Assembly (NCBI RefSeq): GCF_000745005.1
Contig: NZ_JQNB01000001.1
Coordinates: 1,667,501-1,731,500, forward strand
Source of the DNA: Luteibacter sp. 9135
GTDB lineage: Bacteria; Pseudomonadota; Gammaproteobacteria; Xanthomonadales; Rhodanobacteraceae
Direction: 5' to 3'
DNA: 64,000 nucleotides
Made by a program: the position numbers and the translations under genes
Shown: positions 34,368 to 42,976 of the stretch, piece by piece
Numbering within the stretch: the first letter of the stretch is position 1
Layout of the letters: every line of letters starts with the position of its first letter
Notes under the pieces: generated by a model
Database searches by the model: none
Seen by the model: the letters and a program-made list of their open reading frames with translations, nothing else
What the model was told of the DNA's origin: nothing

Positions 34368-34781
34368 CTATCGATGCAGGGCCATGAATCCTACGATGCC
34401 GACCACCATCAGGATGGCCACGGTCATGCAGGCGCTGGTCGGCTTGACCCGGCGCGCATCGACGCGTGGGACCAATCGCCAGATCAGGAAGGCGCCGAGC
34501 AGCATGTCCAGCACCAGCCAGCCGCGGACCCAGGCCAACTCGAGCAGGGAGGCATCCAGCGGTTGCCCATGGCGTGTCAGCAAAAGCACCGCCCCGCCCA
34601 CGCCCAGCGCGATCAGCAGCCAGACCAGCATGGCGAGATAGGTGCGGTTGAACACCACCGGGGTGCGTTCGAGCCAGCGCAGGGCCGACCAGCCGATCAG
34701 GGCCGGCACGACCGCGCCGACGCTGGCATAGAGCACCAGCCAGATGATGGCCGACAACAGGGTGAGGAGGGTCTGGGTCAC
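34368..34781 (-). CDS. hypothetical inner-membrane protein, 137 aa
   Basis: Four predicted membrane spans (about residues 5-30, 47-68, 85-103 and 117-135) separated by short basic loops. No family recognised. It starts with GTG at 34781, 13 bp after the stop of the Mpo1-like gene, so the two are probably one transcript. Function unknown. Confidence 0.7.
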   Translation of the reverse strand: MTQTLLTLLSAIIWLVLYASVGAVVPALIGWSALRWLERTPVVFNRTYLAMLVWLLIALGVGGAVLLLTRHGQPLDASLLELAWVRGWLVLDMLLGAFLIWRLVPRVDARRVKPTSACMTVAILMVVGIVGFMALHR

Positions 34782-34794
34782 GTGGGCGCCGGGA

Positions 34795-35262
34795 TCAGTA
34801 CGGTGTGCCGAAGCGGGACAGCGCCTTGCTCATCAGCCAGGCGGGCCCGATCAGCAGGTATTGCAGGTCGGTCAGGAAGGAGGGTCGCTTGCCCTCGATC
34901 CGGTGACCGATGAACTGGCCGACCCACGCGACCACGAAGACGATGATGGCCGACCACAGCAGGCCACTGCTGCCGATGCTGCGGTAAAGCGAATCGGTCA
35001 CCAGGGCCAGGATGATGAAGGCGCCCGCCATGGCGAGGCCGATCTTGCGCGACAGCCGGTAGAAGTAGAAACAGAAGGCCAGGAACATCGCCAGCACCGC
35101 CCACAGCCCCGGGCGCCCGAGCCAGGCCGGCACAGGCAGCAGCCAGAACAACGCCACCACGGACCAGGTAATGGCCGGCACGCACATCCAGTGGATCAGC
35201 TGGTTGGTCTCGTTCTGGTGGTCACGGCCGTAGTTGCCGAACCAGCGTGCCGCGTCGCGCAT
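34795..35262 (-). CDS. Mpo1-like (DUF962/YGL010w) membrane protein
   Basis: 155 residues from ATG 35262, preceded by a G-rich CGGGGG stretch. Four membrane spans. The family pattern is seen at the N-terminus as YGRDHQNETNQLIHWMCVP and further on as GQFIGHRIEGKRPSFLTDLQYLLIGP. In yeast Mpo1 the corresponding histidines bind Fe2+ for alpha-oxidation of phytosphingosine-derived 2-hydroxy fatty acids; the bacterial role is not established. The product sits in the inner membrane. Confidence 0.85.
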   Translation of the reverse strand: MRDAARWFGNYGRDHQNETNQLIHWMCVPAITWSVVALFWLLPVPAWLGRPGLWAVLAMFLAFCFYFYRLSRKIGLAMAGAFIILALVTDSLYRSIGSSGLLWSAIIVFVVAWVGQFIGHRIEGKRPSFLTDLQYLLIGPAWLMSKALSRFGTPY

Positions 35263-35285
35263 GAAAACCCCCGGAGGCGTGGCGT

Positions 35286-35315
35286 CCCAGGCCGGACATG
35301 GCGCTCCGGCCTGGG
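35286..35315. other. perfect 11-bp hairpin between purC and the Mpo1-like gene
   Basis: CCCAGGCCGGA and TCCGGCCTGGG enclose an 8-base loop. There is no T run on either side, so it is not a clear intrinsic terminator; it may separate or stabilise the purC and downstream messages. Confidence 0.5.
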
Positions 35316-35374
35316 CGTGGAAGGTAAGCGTTGAGCCTGGCGCGCTGCAGGTCAACCTTGCGGTGCGGCAAGGC

Positions 35375-36271
35375 TCAGGTCAGGCGGATGCCGGCCAGCT
35401 TGTCCAGGGCCTCGGCGTACTTGGCGGCCGTGCCTTCGATGACGTCGGCAGGCACCTTCGGCGCGGGCGGCGTCTTGTTCCAGCCCAGGGCCTCGAGGTA
35501 GTCGCGGACGAACTGCTTGTCATAGCTGGGCGGGCTGATGCCGCGCTGGTAGTTGTCTGCCGGCCAGAAGCGCGAGGAGTCGGGGGTCAGCATCTCGTCC
35601 ATCACGTGCAGCACCCCGTGCTCGTCCGTGCCGAACTCCAGCTTGGTGTCGGCGATGATCACCCCGCGCTCGGCGGCGTAGGCCGCGGCAAAGGCGTAGA
35701 TCGCCAGGGTGGCCTCGCGCACGGCGTTGGCCAGGTCGCCGCCCACCGCATCCACCACGACGTCGAAGCTGACGTTTTCGTCGTGGTCGCCCACGGCGGC
35801 CTTGGTCGACGGGGTGAAGATCGGCTCCGGTAGCTGCTGCGCCTGCTCAAGGCCCTGGGGAAGGCGGATGCCGCAGATCTCGCCGGTGGCCTGGTAGGCC
35901 TTCCAGCCGGAACCGATGATGTAGCCGCGGGCGATGGCCTCGACCGGCACGGGCTTCAGCCGCTTGGTGATGACGGCACGCTTCGCATAAAGCGCAGGGT
36001 CCACGCCGGCGGGGAGTACCGAGGCGACATCCTCGCCGGTGAGATGATTCGGAATGATGTGCCGGGTCTTCTCGAACCAGAAGTTCGAAATCTGGGTCAG
36101 CATTTCACCCTTGCCGGGGATCGGGTCCGGCAGCACCACGTCGAACGCCGACAGCCGGTCGGTCGCGACCATCAGCAGGCGGTTGCCGGGCAGGGCGTAG
36201 ACGTCGCGCACCTTGCCGCGATGGATGAGCTCGAGGCCGGGCAGGTCGGATTGCGAGAGGGTGGTCGGCAC
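35375..36271 (-). CDS. purC: phosphoribosylaminoimidazole-succinocarboxamide synthase
   Basis: 298 residues, the longer PurC form. It joins CAIR and aspartate with ATP in purine synthesis. Motifs: [23 protein letters not shown] in two overlapping pieces at the N-terminus, [16 protein letters not shown] in the middle, and [15 protein letters not shown] with [14 protein letters not shown] towards the end. A GTG start at 36271 is chosen because GGAG lies nine bases upstream and the family sequence begins there; an in-frame ATG further out would add 50 unlikely residues. Confidence 0.95.
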   Translation of the reverse strand: MPTTLSQSDLPGLELIHRGKVRDVYALPGNRLLMVATDRLSAFDVVLPDPIPGKGEMLTQISNFWFEKTRHIIPNHLTGEDVASVLPAGVDPALYAKRAVITKRLKPVPVEAIARGYIIGSGWKAYQATGEICGIRLPQGLEQAQQLPEPIFTPSTKAAVGDHDENVSFDVVVDAVGGDLANAVREATLAIYAFAAAYAAERGVIIADTKLEFGTDEHGVLHVMDEMLTPDSSRFWPADNYQRGISPPSYDKQFVRDYLEALGWNKTPPAPKVPADVIEGTAAKYAEALDKLAGIRLT

Positions 36272-36355
36272 GGCGAAAGCTCCGGAGGGGACGGTTCGAA
36301 GGCCGCCATTGTACGGCCGCCATCGCGTATTTACCGGCGGCCCTGGCGTTCCGGG

Positions 36356-36442
36356 CGATGGGTCTGACCGATGGGCCCGGGCGTCCCTACCGATGGGACC
36401 GACCAATGGGCCTCGGGGGTAGGAGCGCACGATGTGCGCGAT
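36356..36442 (+). repeat. direct repeat of about 26 bp followed by a forward REP element
   Basis: Two near-identical stretches beginning CGATGGG at 36356 and 36391 lie 35 bases apart (units CGATGGG..GACCGATGGGCC and CGATGGG..GACCAATGGGCC). A forward REP (36419-36442, GCAC/GTGC stem) follows at once. They occupy the gap upstream of purC. Confidence 0.75.
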
Positions 36443-36598
36443 CCGTCTACGTCACCTATGGCGAACGAAGCCATCCCCCGCCATGGGCAAGGCGTTTCCA
36501 AACGCCAAACGAAGCCACACCGACCATCACAACCGGGTTCATGGAAGCGCCTGCCTGTGCCGACGCCCCGCTTTATTCGCAGCGTCGGAGGCTGAGGG

Positions 36599-36685
36599 TT
36601 CGCGCACATCGTGCGCTCCTACCCGCAGGCGGACGTAGCTGAGGATTCGCGCACATCGTGCGCTCCTACCCGCAGGCGGACGTAG
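36599..36685. repeat. tandem duplication of a 40-bp REP unit
   Basis: Bases 36599-36638 and 36646-36685 are identical over 40 bp. Each holds a reverse REP plus the tail CCGCAGGCGGACGTAG. The 456-base gap between purC and the cytochrome gene holds this, the repeats at 36356-36442, and about 150 bases (36443-36598) in which I see nothing. Confidence 0.9.
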
Positions 36686-36728
36686 TCCGCCTGCTAGAAT
36701 TCCCGGTTACTGCCCTTATTACCTTGCC

Positions 36729-37043
36729 ATGCGATTCCTACTGCACGCGGCGCTTGTTCTGGCCGTTTCCGCCACTGCCCATGCCGCCACGCCGCCTGCC
36801 AGGCCGGCGCGACTGGGGCTGTGCGCGGCGTGCCATGGCGAGGACGGCATGGCGCGGATACCGGGTGCGCCGAACCTGGCGGGACAGAAGCTCGATTACC
36901 TGCGCGATGCGTTGCGCCAATACCGTGACGGCCGTCGCGACATCCCCGTGATGCGCGCGGCCACCGGCCCACTCACCGATGCGGAGCTCGACCAGCTGGC
37001 CCAGTGGTTTTCCGCACAGATCCCCTCCAGGGCCGCTCCATGA
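36729..37043 (+). CDS. small periplasmic c-type cytochrome, 104 aa
   Basis: A signal peptide ending AHAA is followed by one haem c site, C32-A-A-C35-H36, with M75 in IPVMRAATG as the likely sixth ligand. The layout matches class I cytochromes c553/c5-like of about 80 mature residues. It would carry electrons in the periplasm, but no oxidase genes are adjacent. Its stop overlaps the start of the DjlA-like gene (ATGA). Confidence 0.88.
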   Translation: MRFLLHAALVLAVSATAHAATPPARPARLGLCAACHGEDGMARIPGAPNLAGQKLDYLRDALRQYRDGRRDIPVMRAATGPLTDAELDQLAQWFSAQIPSRAAP

Positions 37044-37852
37044 ACTTTTCCGGCACTCTCATCGGCGCGGTCCTGGGCATGTGGGCTACCCACAACCTGC
37101 TCGGCGCGCTCATCGGCGGCGCGCTCGGCTTCATGTTCGACGCCAGTCGCCAGCAGCAGCGCCGACGCACACCCGCGCAGGGCGGCTACATCGCGCCGCT
37201 GTTCGCGCTGATCGGCGCGGTGGCCAAGGCGGACGGGCACATCTCGCAGGCGGAGATCGCCATCGCCGAGCGGCTGATGGCCCGCATGAGCCTGGACCAG
37301 GAGCAGCGCCGTCAGGCTATCGACGCGTTCAACGAGGGCAAACAGCCCGAATTCAACGCCACCGAGGTCATCGACGAGCTGCGCCAGTGGGTGGGCCACC
37401 GTCGCGACCACGCGTTTCCGGTGATCGACGTAGTCATCGAGACCGTACTGGCCGAGGGCGGCAATCCGTCCACGGAGAAAATGGGCATCCTGCGCCAGCT
37501 GGCCTTCGCGTTGCGAGTCAGCGACATGGAGCTGATGGCGCTGATGGCGATGAAGGGCTATGCCTGGAACGCCACGGGCGGCGGCCGGGCCTACGGCAAC
37601 CCCGGCGGTGGCGGCGGCGGTTACGTGCCGCCGCAGCGAAACACGGCCGGCCCCGATCCCTATGCCGTGCTGGGCATCCAGCGTGGTGCGGACGATCGCG
37701 CCATCAAGCGCGCCTACCGCAAGCTGATCTCGGAACACCACCCCGACCGTCTCGGCGACCTGCCCGACGACATGCGCCGCCGCGCGGAATCGCGGGCCAG
37801 CGAGATCAATGCGGCGTACGAGCGGATCAAGGCGGAGAAGGGCTTCAAGTAA
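37040..37852 (+). CDS. djlA: DjlA-like membrane-anchored DnaJ co-chaperone
   Basis: 270 residues. One glycine-rich N-terminal membrane helix (TLIGAVLGMWATHNLLGALI), a TerB-like domain (about 50-165), a glycine-rich linker, and a C-terminal J domain with H234-P-D236 in ISEHHPDRL. This is the DjlA layout; the J domain stimulates the DnaK ATPase at the membrane. It is translationally coupled to the cytochrome gene. Confidence 0.9.
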   Translation: MNFSGTLIGAVLGMWATHNLLGALIGGALGFMFDASRQQQRRRTPAQGGYIAPLFALIGAVAKADGHISQAEIAIAERLMARMSLDQEQRRQAIDAFNEGKQPEFNATEVIDELRQWVGHRRDHAFPVIDVVIETVLAEGGNPSTEKMGILRQLAFALRVSDMELMALMAMKGYAWNATGGGRAYGNPGGGGGGYVPPQRNTAGPDPYAVLGIQRGADDRAIKRAYRKLISEHHPDRLGDLPDDMRRRAESRASEINAAYERIKAEKGFK

Positions 37853-37889
37853 GGCGTCGCGTGGCGTCCAAGACGCAGCCGGCGGGTGT

Positions 37890-37994
37890 GCAAAATGCAT
37901 CCAGTTGTCCGCAAAATGCATCCGGCGCTGCGCAAAACACGTTCGGCGGTGCGCAGAACACATCCGGCGGTGCATGAAACGCGTCCGGCCGCGC
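37890..37994 (+). repeat. five 21-bp tandem repeats
   Basis: Units start at 37890, 37911, 37932, 37953 and 37974. The common pattern is GCAAAAYRCRTCCGGC followed by five variable bases; the last units drift. Since 21 is a multiple of three, two frames stay open across it, but no start signal supports translation. It sits between djlA and rpe directly against a REP. Confidence 0.85.
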
Positions 37995-38103
37995 GTAGGA
38001 GCGCACGCATGTGCGCGACATGTGTTGAGGCCGGGACTGGGAGCTGGCGCGCCAGCTCGGTGGTTGTCGCGAAAAGATGTCGCGCACGTGCGTGCGCTCC
38101 TAC
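37995..38103. repeat. inverted pair of variant REP elements
   Basis: Forward copy 37995-38021 and reverse copy 38077-38103. Both have a one-base-longer hairpin (GCACGCATGTGC or GCACGTGCGTGC) than the common form and share the outer arm GCGACAT. Between them GAGCTGGCGCGCCAGCTC is a perfect 18-base palindrome at 38041. The following 140 bases to rpe show nothing further. Confidence 0.82.
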
Positions 38104-38244
38104 CGGGCGGGTGTCGTGGCAGGCGGATGTCGTGGCGGGGGATGGGGGTATGTACGCCCCGGGTCGCGGCGGGGTCGTGTACGCCGCTTTTAGGGCCGCC
38201 GGGTTAAGCTGCCGGCTTCCGTCGACACGACCACGGTATTCGCC

Positions 38245-38919
38245 ATGCCCAAGCAAGCCCCCGTCATCGCCCCGTCCATCCTCTCGGCCGATTTTGCCCG
38301 GTTGGGCGAGGACACCCGCAAGGTGCTCGATGCCGGCGCGCAGTGGGTGCACTTCGACGTGATGGACAACCATTACGTGCCCAACCTGACCATTGGGCCG
38401 ATGGTGCTCAAGGCGTTGCGCGATTACGGCATCACCGAGCACATCGACGTGCACCTGATGGTGAAGCCGGTGGATCGCATCGTGCCGGACTTCGCCAAGG
38501 CCGGCGCGCGCAGCATCAGCTTCCATCCGGAGGCCAGCGAGCACGTCGATCGCACCATCCAGCTGATCCAGGGCGAGGGCTGCGAGGCCGGCCTGGTGTT
38601 CAACCCGGCCACGCCGCTGAACTGGCTGGACTACGTGCTGGACAAGATCGACATGGTGCTGATCATGTCGGTCAACCCGGGCTTCGGCGGCCAGAAGTTC
38701 ATCCCCGGCGCGCTGGACAAGATCCGCCATGTGCGCGAGCGCATCGACGCCAGCGGCCGCAATATCCGGCTGGAAGTGGACGGCGGCGTCAACGCCGACA
38801 ACATCGGTGCCATCGCGGCCGCGGGCGCGGACACCTTCGTGGCGGGCTCGGCTATCTTCACCGCGCCGGACTATGCCGACGTGATCCGCCGGATGCATGC
38901 CGCCATCGACGGCGGCTGA
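38245..38919 (+). CDS. rpe: ribulose-phosphate 3-epimerase
   Basis: 224 residues, the usual length. It interconverts ribulose-5-phosphate and xylulose-5-phosphate. The TIM-barrel motifs are intact: [33 protein letters not shown] with metal-binding H and [23 protein letters not shown], and [11 protein letters not shown] near the end. Monocistronic as far as can be seen. Confidence 0.97.
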   Translation: MPKQAPVIAPSILSADFARLGEDTRKVLDAGAQWVHFDVMDNHYVPNLTIGPMVLKALRDYGITEHIDVHLMVKPVDRIVPDFAKAGARSISFHPEASEHVDRTIQLIQGEGCEAGLVFNPATPLNWLDYVLDKIDMVLIMSVNPGFGGQKFIPGALDKIRHVRERIDASGRNIRLEVDGGVNADNIGAIAAAGADTFVAGSAIFTAPDYADVIRRMHAAIDGG

Positions 38920-39034
38920 GCCCATTTTCACGATGTAATAGCAAACCCGGTAGTATGGTAATGGCAGGGTAAGGGTAGCCCCACACGAGGGGCCGCCTGA
39001 AAGGGATCGATTCGACCGCTCGGGAGACAGGCTC

Positions 39035-39805
39035 ATGCGCATGTTCCGTACGCTTTCGTTCGCCATACTCGCCACGTTTGCCATGGGCAGCGCGGTCGCC
39101 GACACCGTGGCCGAGCCGGCCGACCCGCGCGCCCTGTTGCGCAAGGTCAACGCCTACTGCCCCGGCGGCATCCAGCGCATCCTCCCCGGCGAGTATTACT
39201 TCTGTGCCGCGGCACGCGATTTTGGGTATGGCCATAACAGTCGTGCCCGCGAACGCCTGCGCGACGCGGCCTACTGGGCCAACAAGCCCGCCCAGTACGT
39301 GCTGGGCCTGATGTATTACAACGGCGACGAAGGCCCGGCCAACCGCCCGCTGGGCGTGGCCTGGCTTGCGCTGGCGTCCGAGCGCCACGACCCGCGTTTC
39401 GAGCCCGCGTTCGCCAAGGCGTACCTGGAGTTGTCGCCGGCGGAGAAGGCGCAGGCGGATGCCTACTGGGCTGACCTGCGCGCCAAGTACGCCGACGCGA
39501 CGGCCGGCAACCGGGCGCATCGCATCTACCTCGCAGAAATGCGCAACCTCGAGGCGGCGGCCATGTTCGGCGGCTCCATCTTCATCGACGGCCTGTCGCC
39601 GCAGAACGGCGAGGAGATCGGCCAGTTCAATGCCGGTGGCGGCTCACGCGTCGGCAGTGGCATGCGTGGCTTCTCGATGGAGCGACTGATCGCCGCGACG
39701 GGCGAAGACTACTTCCGCGGCCTCAACGGCAGCGTGACCGTCGGCGATCCGCAGATGGTGCAGCTGGGCAGCGTGGTGACCAAGCCGACCACGCGGGCCG
39801 AGTGA
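39035..39805 (+). CDS. exported Sel1-repeat-like protein, 256 aa
   Basis: A signal peptide ending AVAD. Residues 60-115 (SRARERLRDAAYWANKPAQY, LGLMYYNGDEGPANRPLGVA) match the alpha-helical Sel1/TPR-like repeat pattern. Two cysteines (AYCPGG and YYFCAA) could form a disulphide. The C-terminal 70 residues are glycine-rich and without a match I recognise. GGGAGACAGGCTC precedes the ATG. Likely a periplasmic protein that binds partners; function unknown. Confidence 0.72.
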   Translation: MRMFRTLSFAILATFAMGSAVADTVAEPADPRALLRKVNAYCPGGIQRILPGEYYFCAAARDFGYGHNSRARERLRDAAYWANKPAQYVLGLMYYNGDEGPANRPLGVAWLALASERHDPRFEPAFAKAYLELSPAEKAQADAYWADLRAKYADATAGNRAHRIYLAEMRNLEAAAMFGGSIFIDGLSPQNGEEIGQFNAGGGSRVGSGMRGFSMERLIAATGEDYFRGLNGSVTVGDPQMVQLGSVVTKPTTRAE

Positions 39806-39811
39806 CGCCCA

Positions 39812-39846
39812 CATAAAAATCTCCCCTGGCCGTCGGGACAGGGGAG
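39812..39846 (-). terminator. intrinsic terminator of the 37-aa gene
   Basis: CTCCCCTG and CAGGGGAG form a stem with a 10-base loop. Read on the minus strand it is followed by ATTTTTATGT, a T run; on the plus strand no T run follows. It therefore ends the small minus-strand gene at 39884-39997. Confidence 0.8.
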
Positions 39847-39883
39847 CGAAGGAAGCTCCGGCAGGAGCATTCGGGGGAAACGG

Positions 39884-39997
39884 TCAGTGCAGGCCGAACA
39901 ACACGCCCAGCACGAGGGCGCCCAGCGCCAGGGCCACGCGCAGCGGCTCGAAGTCGCGCTCGAGTTCGGTATTGTCCGCGTCGGGTTTGGTCGTCAT
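39884..39997 (-). CDS. 37-aa single-span membrane protein
   Basis: A short gene with all expected signals: ATGGAGAT ending nine bases before the ATG at 39997, an open frame of 37 codons, and a terminator 40 bp after the stop. The product begins MTTKPDADNTELERDFEPLR, an acidic head, and ends in one hydrophobic helix VALALGALVLGVLFGLH. It would sit in the inner membrane with the head inside. No family recognised. Confidence 0.7.
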   Translation of the reverse strand: MTTKPDADNTELERDFEPLRVALALGALVLGVLFGLH

Positions 39998-40240
39998 CGT
40001 CGTATCTCCATCGGCGCCACAAGCGCGCCGTCATGCCTAGTTGAATGCCGCGCTCGGCGGACGGAGCGTCCGACAAGGGGCAATCCGCGGATGGTTTATG
40101 GCAAACCGAAGGCAAAGGGTTCGTGCACGGCGCGCAAGGGCCGGGGATAGGGCGAAACGCGGGCAATCGAGGGGCGGGCCTTGCGCCGACGGGCCCCCCA
40201 TAGCACCCTGCGCACGCCGATCCTCCACACCGGAATACCC

Positions 40241-40930
40241 ATGGCCCGCAGCATCGCCATCGTCGAAGACGAACCCCTCATCCGCGCCAACTACGTCGAG
40301 GCGCTGAACCGCTTCGGCTATGAAACGCGGGGCTACGGCTCGCGTCGCGATGCCTCCACCGCCTTCGCCATGCGCCTGCCCGAGCTGGTCATCATCGATA
40401 TCGGCCTGGGCGACGAGCCGGAAGGCGGGTTCGACCTCTGCCGCGAACTCAGGGCCAAATCAGCCACGCTGCCGATCATCTTCCTGACCGCGCGCGATTC
40501 GGATTTCGACGTCATCTCCGGCCTGCGCCTGGGCGCCGACGATTACCTGTCCAAGGACACCAGCCTGCACCAACTGGCCGCACGCATCGCCGCGCTGTTC
40601 CGGCGGATCGAGTCGCTGAAGGCGCCGGCAGCCAGCGAGACGGTGATCGAGCATGGGCCGCTGAAGCTCGAATCCGAGCGCATGCGCGTGCTGTGGAACG
40701 GCATCGAGATTCCGCTGACCGTCACCGAATTCTGGATGGTGCACACGCTGGTGCGTTTCCCCGGCCACGTGAAGAACCGCGACCAGCTGATGCGCGAAGC
40801 CGAGCTGGTGGTGGACGACGCGACCATCACCTCGCACATCAAGCGCATCCGCAAGAAGTTCATCGCGCTGGCGCCGGATTTCGACGCCATCGAAACCGTG
40901 CACGGCGTGGGCTACCGCTGGACGCCGTGA
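40241..40930 (+). CDS. two-component response regulator (PdsR-like, winged-helix output)
   Basis: 229 residues. Receiver domain at 1-120 with phosphoacceptor D53 in LVIIDIGLGD and acidic pocket EDE near residue 9, then an OmpR-type winged helix (LTVTEFWMVHTLVRFPGHV, TSHIKRIRKKF, ETVHGVGYRW). It is close in form to the regulator named in TIGRFAMs for the proteobacterial dedicated sortase system, although no sortase lies here. It is followed 10 bp later by its kinase. The 240 bases upstream hold only the divergent 37-aa gene and its promoter region. Confidence 0.88.
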   Translation: MARSIAIVEDEPLIRANYVEALNRFGYETRGYGSRRDASTAFAMRLPELVIIDIGLGDEPEGGFDLCRELRAKSATLPIIFLTARDSDFDVISGLRLGADDYLSKDTSLHQLAARIAALFRRIESLKAPAASETVIEHGPLKLESERMRVLWNGIEIPLTVTEFWMVHTLVRFPGHVKNRDQLMREAELVVDDATITSHIKRIRKKFIALAPDFDAIETVHGVGYRWTP

Positions 40931-40940
40931 TGCTCCACGC

Positions 40941-42938
40941 ATGAGCCTGCGCCAGAAGCTGCTGCTGGTCGCCCTGTGCACGCTGGCCCTGCCGGTGGCG
41001 GGGTGGCTGTACGTCCGCCAGATGGAAACGCTGCTGCGCGAAGGCCAGGCGCAGGCCCTGGTGGCCTCCGCGCGCGCCATGGCCCGCAGTCTGGTAGTGG
41101 TCGACGCACCGCTGCCGCCCGCCGGGCCGGTCTGGTACGTGCAGCACACCAGCGTGCCGATCACCGTCGACGGGTACGCCGACGACTGGGCCTCGCTCAG
41201 CCCGTGGGCGCAGACGCTGGGCAAGGCCGCGCGGGTGATGCTGGCCGAAGACGATCGCTGGATGTATTTCTACGTGGACGTGCGCGCCCCCCAGCGTCAC
41301 CGTGCGGATGCCGCGGATCGTCTCGCGCTCAATGCCGATCACCTGATCGTCTCCATCGCCAGCGGCGACGACACCCAGCGCTACCTCATGGCCAGCGCCG
41401 CACCGGGTGCGACGACGGCCATCGCCCTGGATGCGGACGCCGGCGTGTTGCCCGACCGCATCAATGCGCAGTGGCAGGAGGACGGTAGCGGCTTCCGGGT
41501 GGAGTTCAAGCTGCCGCGCGGCCTGCGCCTGGATCGCTTCGGACTCGGTGTCCACATCGCCGCCGACGGCGACAGCGAGCCGCTGACGGCCGACAATCGC
41601 CCGCTGCTGGATTTCTCCACGCCGCTGTCGCAGGAAGTGTCGCGGCTGGCACCCGACGGTGTGCGCGTCCGCATCCTGTCCCCCGATGCCTGGCTGGTGG
41701 CGCAGAGCGGCAAGCTGTCGTTGCCGGACCTGCCCGCCGGCGATCGTCCCGGCTGGTTTGCGTCGCTGGTGTACCGCTCATTGCTGGCGACACGGATGGA
41801 CAGCGACAGCGCGTGGGCGGAAGACGCGCCCCGGGTGGACCTGCCCGAGGTGCGCGAGGCGATGCGGGGCAAGACCGCCACGGCATGGCGTGCGGGCGAG
41901 GCACGCGGCAGCGTGGTGCTGGCCGCCGCGATGCCGCTGCAGATGCGCGGCCGCAGCCACGGCGTGGTGTTGCTGGAGCAGCCCAGCCGCTCGGTACCGC
42001 TGCTGGCCAACCGCGCGCTGTTCGGCCTGCTGCTGACCAGCTTCGCCGTGCTGCTGGTGGCCGGCGGCGTGCTGCTGTTGTTCGCCACGCGGCTCACTTT
42101 CCGCCTGCGTCGCCTGCGTAACGCGGCCGAACGGGCACAAGCCAACGACGGCCGCCTGGACGGCCCGTTCCCGCTGACCGACGCCACCGACGAACTGGGC
42201 GACCTGGCGCGCAGCTTCGAGCGCCTGTTCGAGGTGGTGGGCGGCTACACGGACTACCTGCGCACGCTGGCGTCCAAGCTGTCGCACGAACTCAACACGC
42301 CACTGGCGATCGTCAAGTCGTCGCTGGATAACCTGGATCATGCCGGCCTGCCGCCGGAAGCCGCACCCTACCTGGCCCGGGCGCGCGATGGCGTGGCACG
42401 CCTGGGCCAGCTGGTCCGCGCGATGAGCGAAGCCAGCCGCATGGAGCGCGCCATAGCGTCGGCGGAGGCGGAAGACGTCGACCTGGCGGCCGTCGTGCGC
42501 GGCTGCGCCGAAGGCTATCGCGCCCTGGCCGGCGAGCGCCGCCTCGACGCCGATCTGCCGCCCACGCCGGTGCTTATGCACTGTTCGCCGGAACTCATCG
42601 CGCAGGCGCTCGACAAGCTGTTCGACAACGCGCTGTCGTTCACCGCACCGGATGGCTGGTTGCGCATCGCCCTGCGCCCCACGCCCGATGGCGCCGACAT
42701 CGAGCTGGCCAACCAGGGCCCGCCGTTGCCCGCGGCGATGCAGGGTCGCCTGTTCGATTCCCTCGTCAGCCTGCGCGACAAGGCCACCCCCGGCGACGCA
42801 CCGCACCTCGGTCTGGGGCTTTACGTGGTGAGGCTGGTCGCCGAACGCCACCAGGGCAGCGCCAGCGCCCGCAACCTCGACGACGGCGTGGCCTTCACCC
42901 TCCACCTCCGCGGCCTCCCCCGCCAACGCCTGGGCTAA
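40941..42938 (+). CDS. sensor histidine kinase with CBM9-like periplasmic domain
   Basis: 665 residues. Span 1 (about 5-22), a large periplasmic region to about residue 355 that includes a pattern seen in CBM9-like carbohydrate-binding modules (ITVDGYADDWASL, then DDRWMYFYVDVRAP), span 2 (about 357-378), HAMP, and the kinase core. The H box is LSHELNTPLAIVK with H449; the N box is KLFDNALSF; the G2 box is LGLGLYVVRLVAE. The G1 box reads ANQGPPLP rather than D-x-G-x-G, an unusual form. It pairs with the regulator just upstream and resembles the kinase of the dedicated-sortase group. The ligand may be a glycan; this is inference. Confidence 0.85.
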   Translation: MSLRQKLLLVALCTLALPVAGWLYVRQMETLLREGQAQALVASARAMARSLVVVDAPLPPAGPVWYVQHTSVPITVDGYADDWASLSPWAQTLGKAARVMLAEDDRWMYFYVDVRAPQRHRADAADRLALNADHLIVSIASGDDTQRYLMASAAPGATTAIALDADAGVLPDRINAQWQEDGSGFRVEFKLPRGLRLDRFGLGVHIAADGDSEPLTADNRPLLDFSTPLSQEVSRLAPDGVRVRILSPDAWLVAQSGKLSLPDLPAGDRPGWFASLVYRSLLATRMDSDSAWAEDAPRVDLPEVREAMRGKTATAWRAGEARGSVVLAAAMPLQMRGRSHGVVLLEQPSRSVPLLANRALFGLLLTSFAVLLVAGGVLLLFATRLTFRLRRLRNAAERAQANDGRLDGPFPLTDATDELGDLARSFERLFEVVGGYTDYLRTLASKLSHELNTPLAIVKSSLDNLDHAGLPPEAAPYLARARDGVARLGQLVRAMSEASRMERAIASAEAEDVDLAAVVRGCAEGYRALAGERRLDADLPPTPVLMHCSPELIAQALDKLFDNALSFTAPDGWLRIALRPTPDGADIELANQGPPLPAAMQGRLFDSLVSLRDKATPGDAPHLGLGLYVVRLVAERHQGSASARNLDDGVAFTLHLRGLPRQRLG

Positions 42939-42976
42939 CCACCCCGACGCGAACGCCCCTCCCACACCGCACCGTC

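Noticed and set aside
36599..36685. Regularly spaced palindromic repeats as a CRISPR array
   Set aside because: The unit is a REP with a copied tail; spacers are only seven bases, copies occur singly all over the window, and no cas gene is near.
37886..38362. An open frame encoding KMHP-type heptad repeats over the 21-bp tandem repeats
   Set aside because: The repeat length keeps the frame open. There is no ribosome-binding site, and the frame runs on through a REP pair and into rpe.
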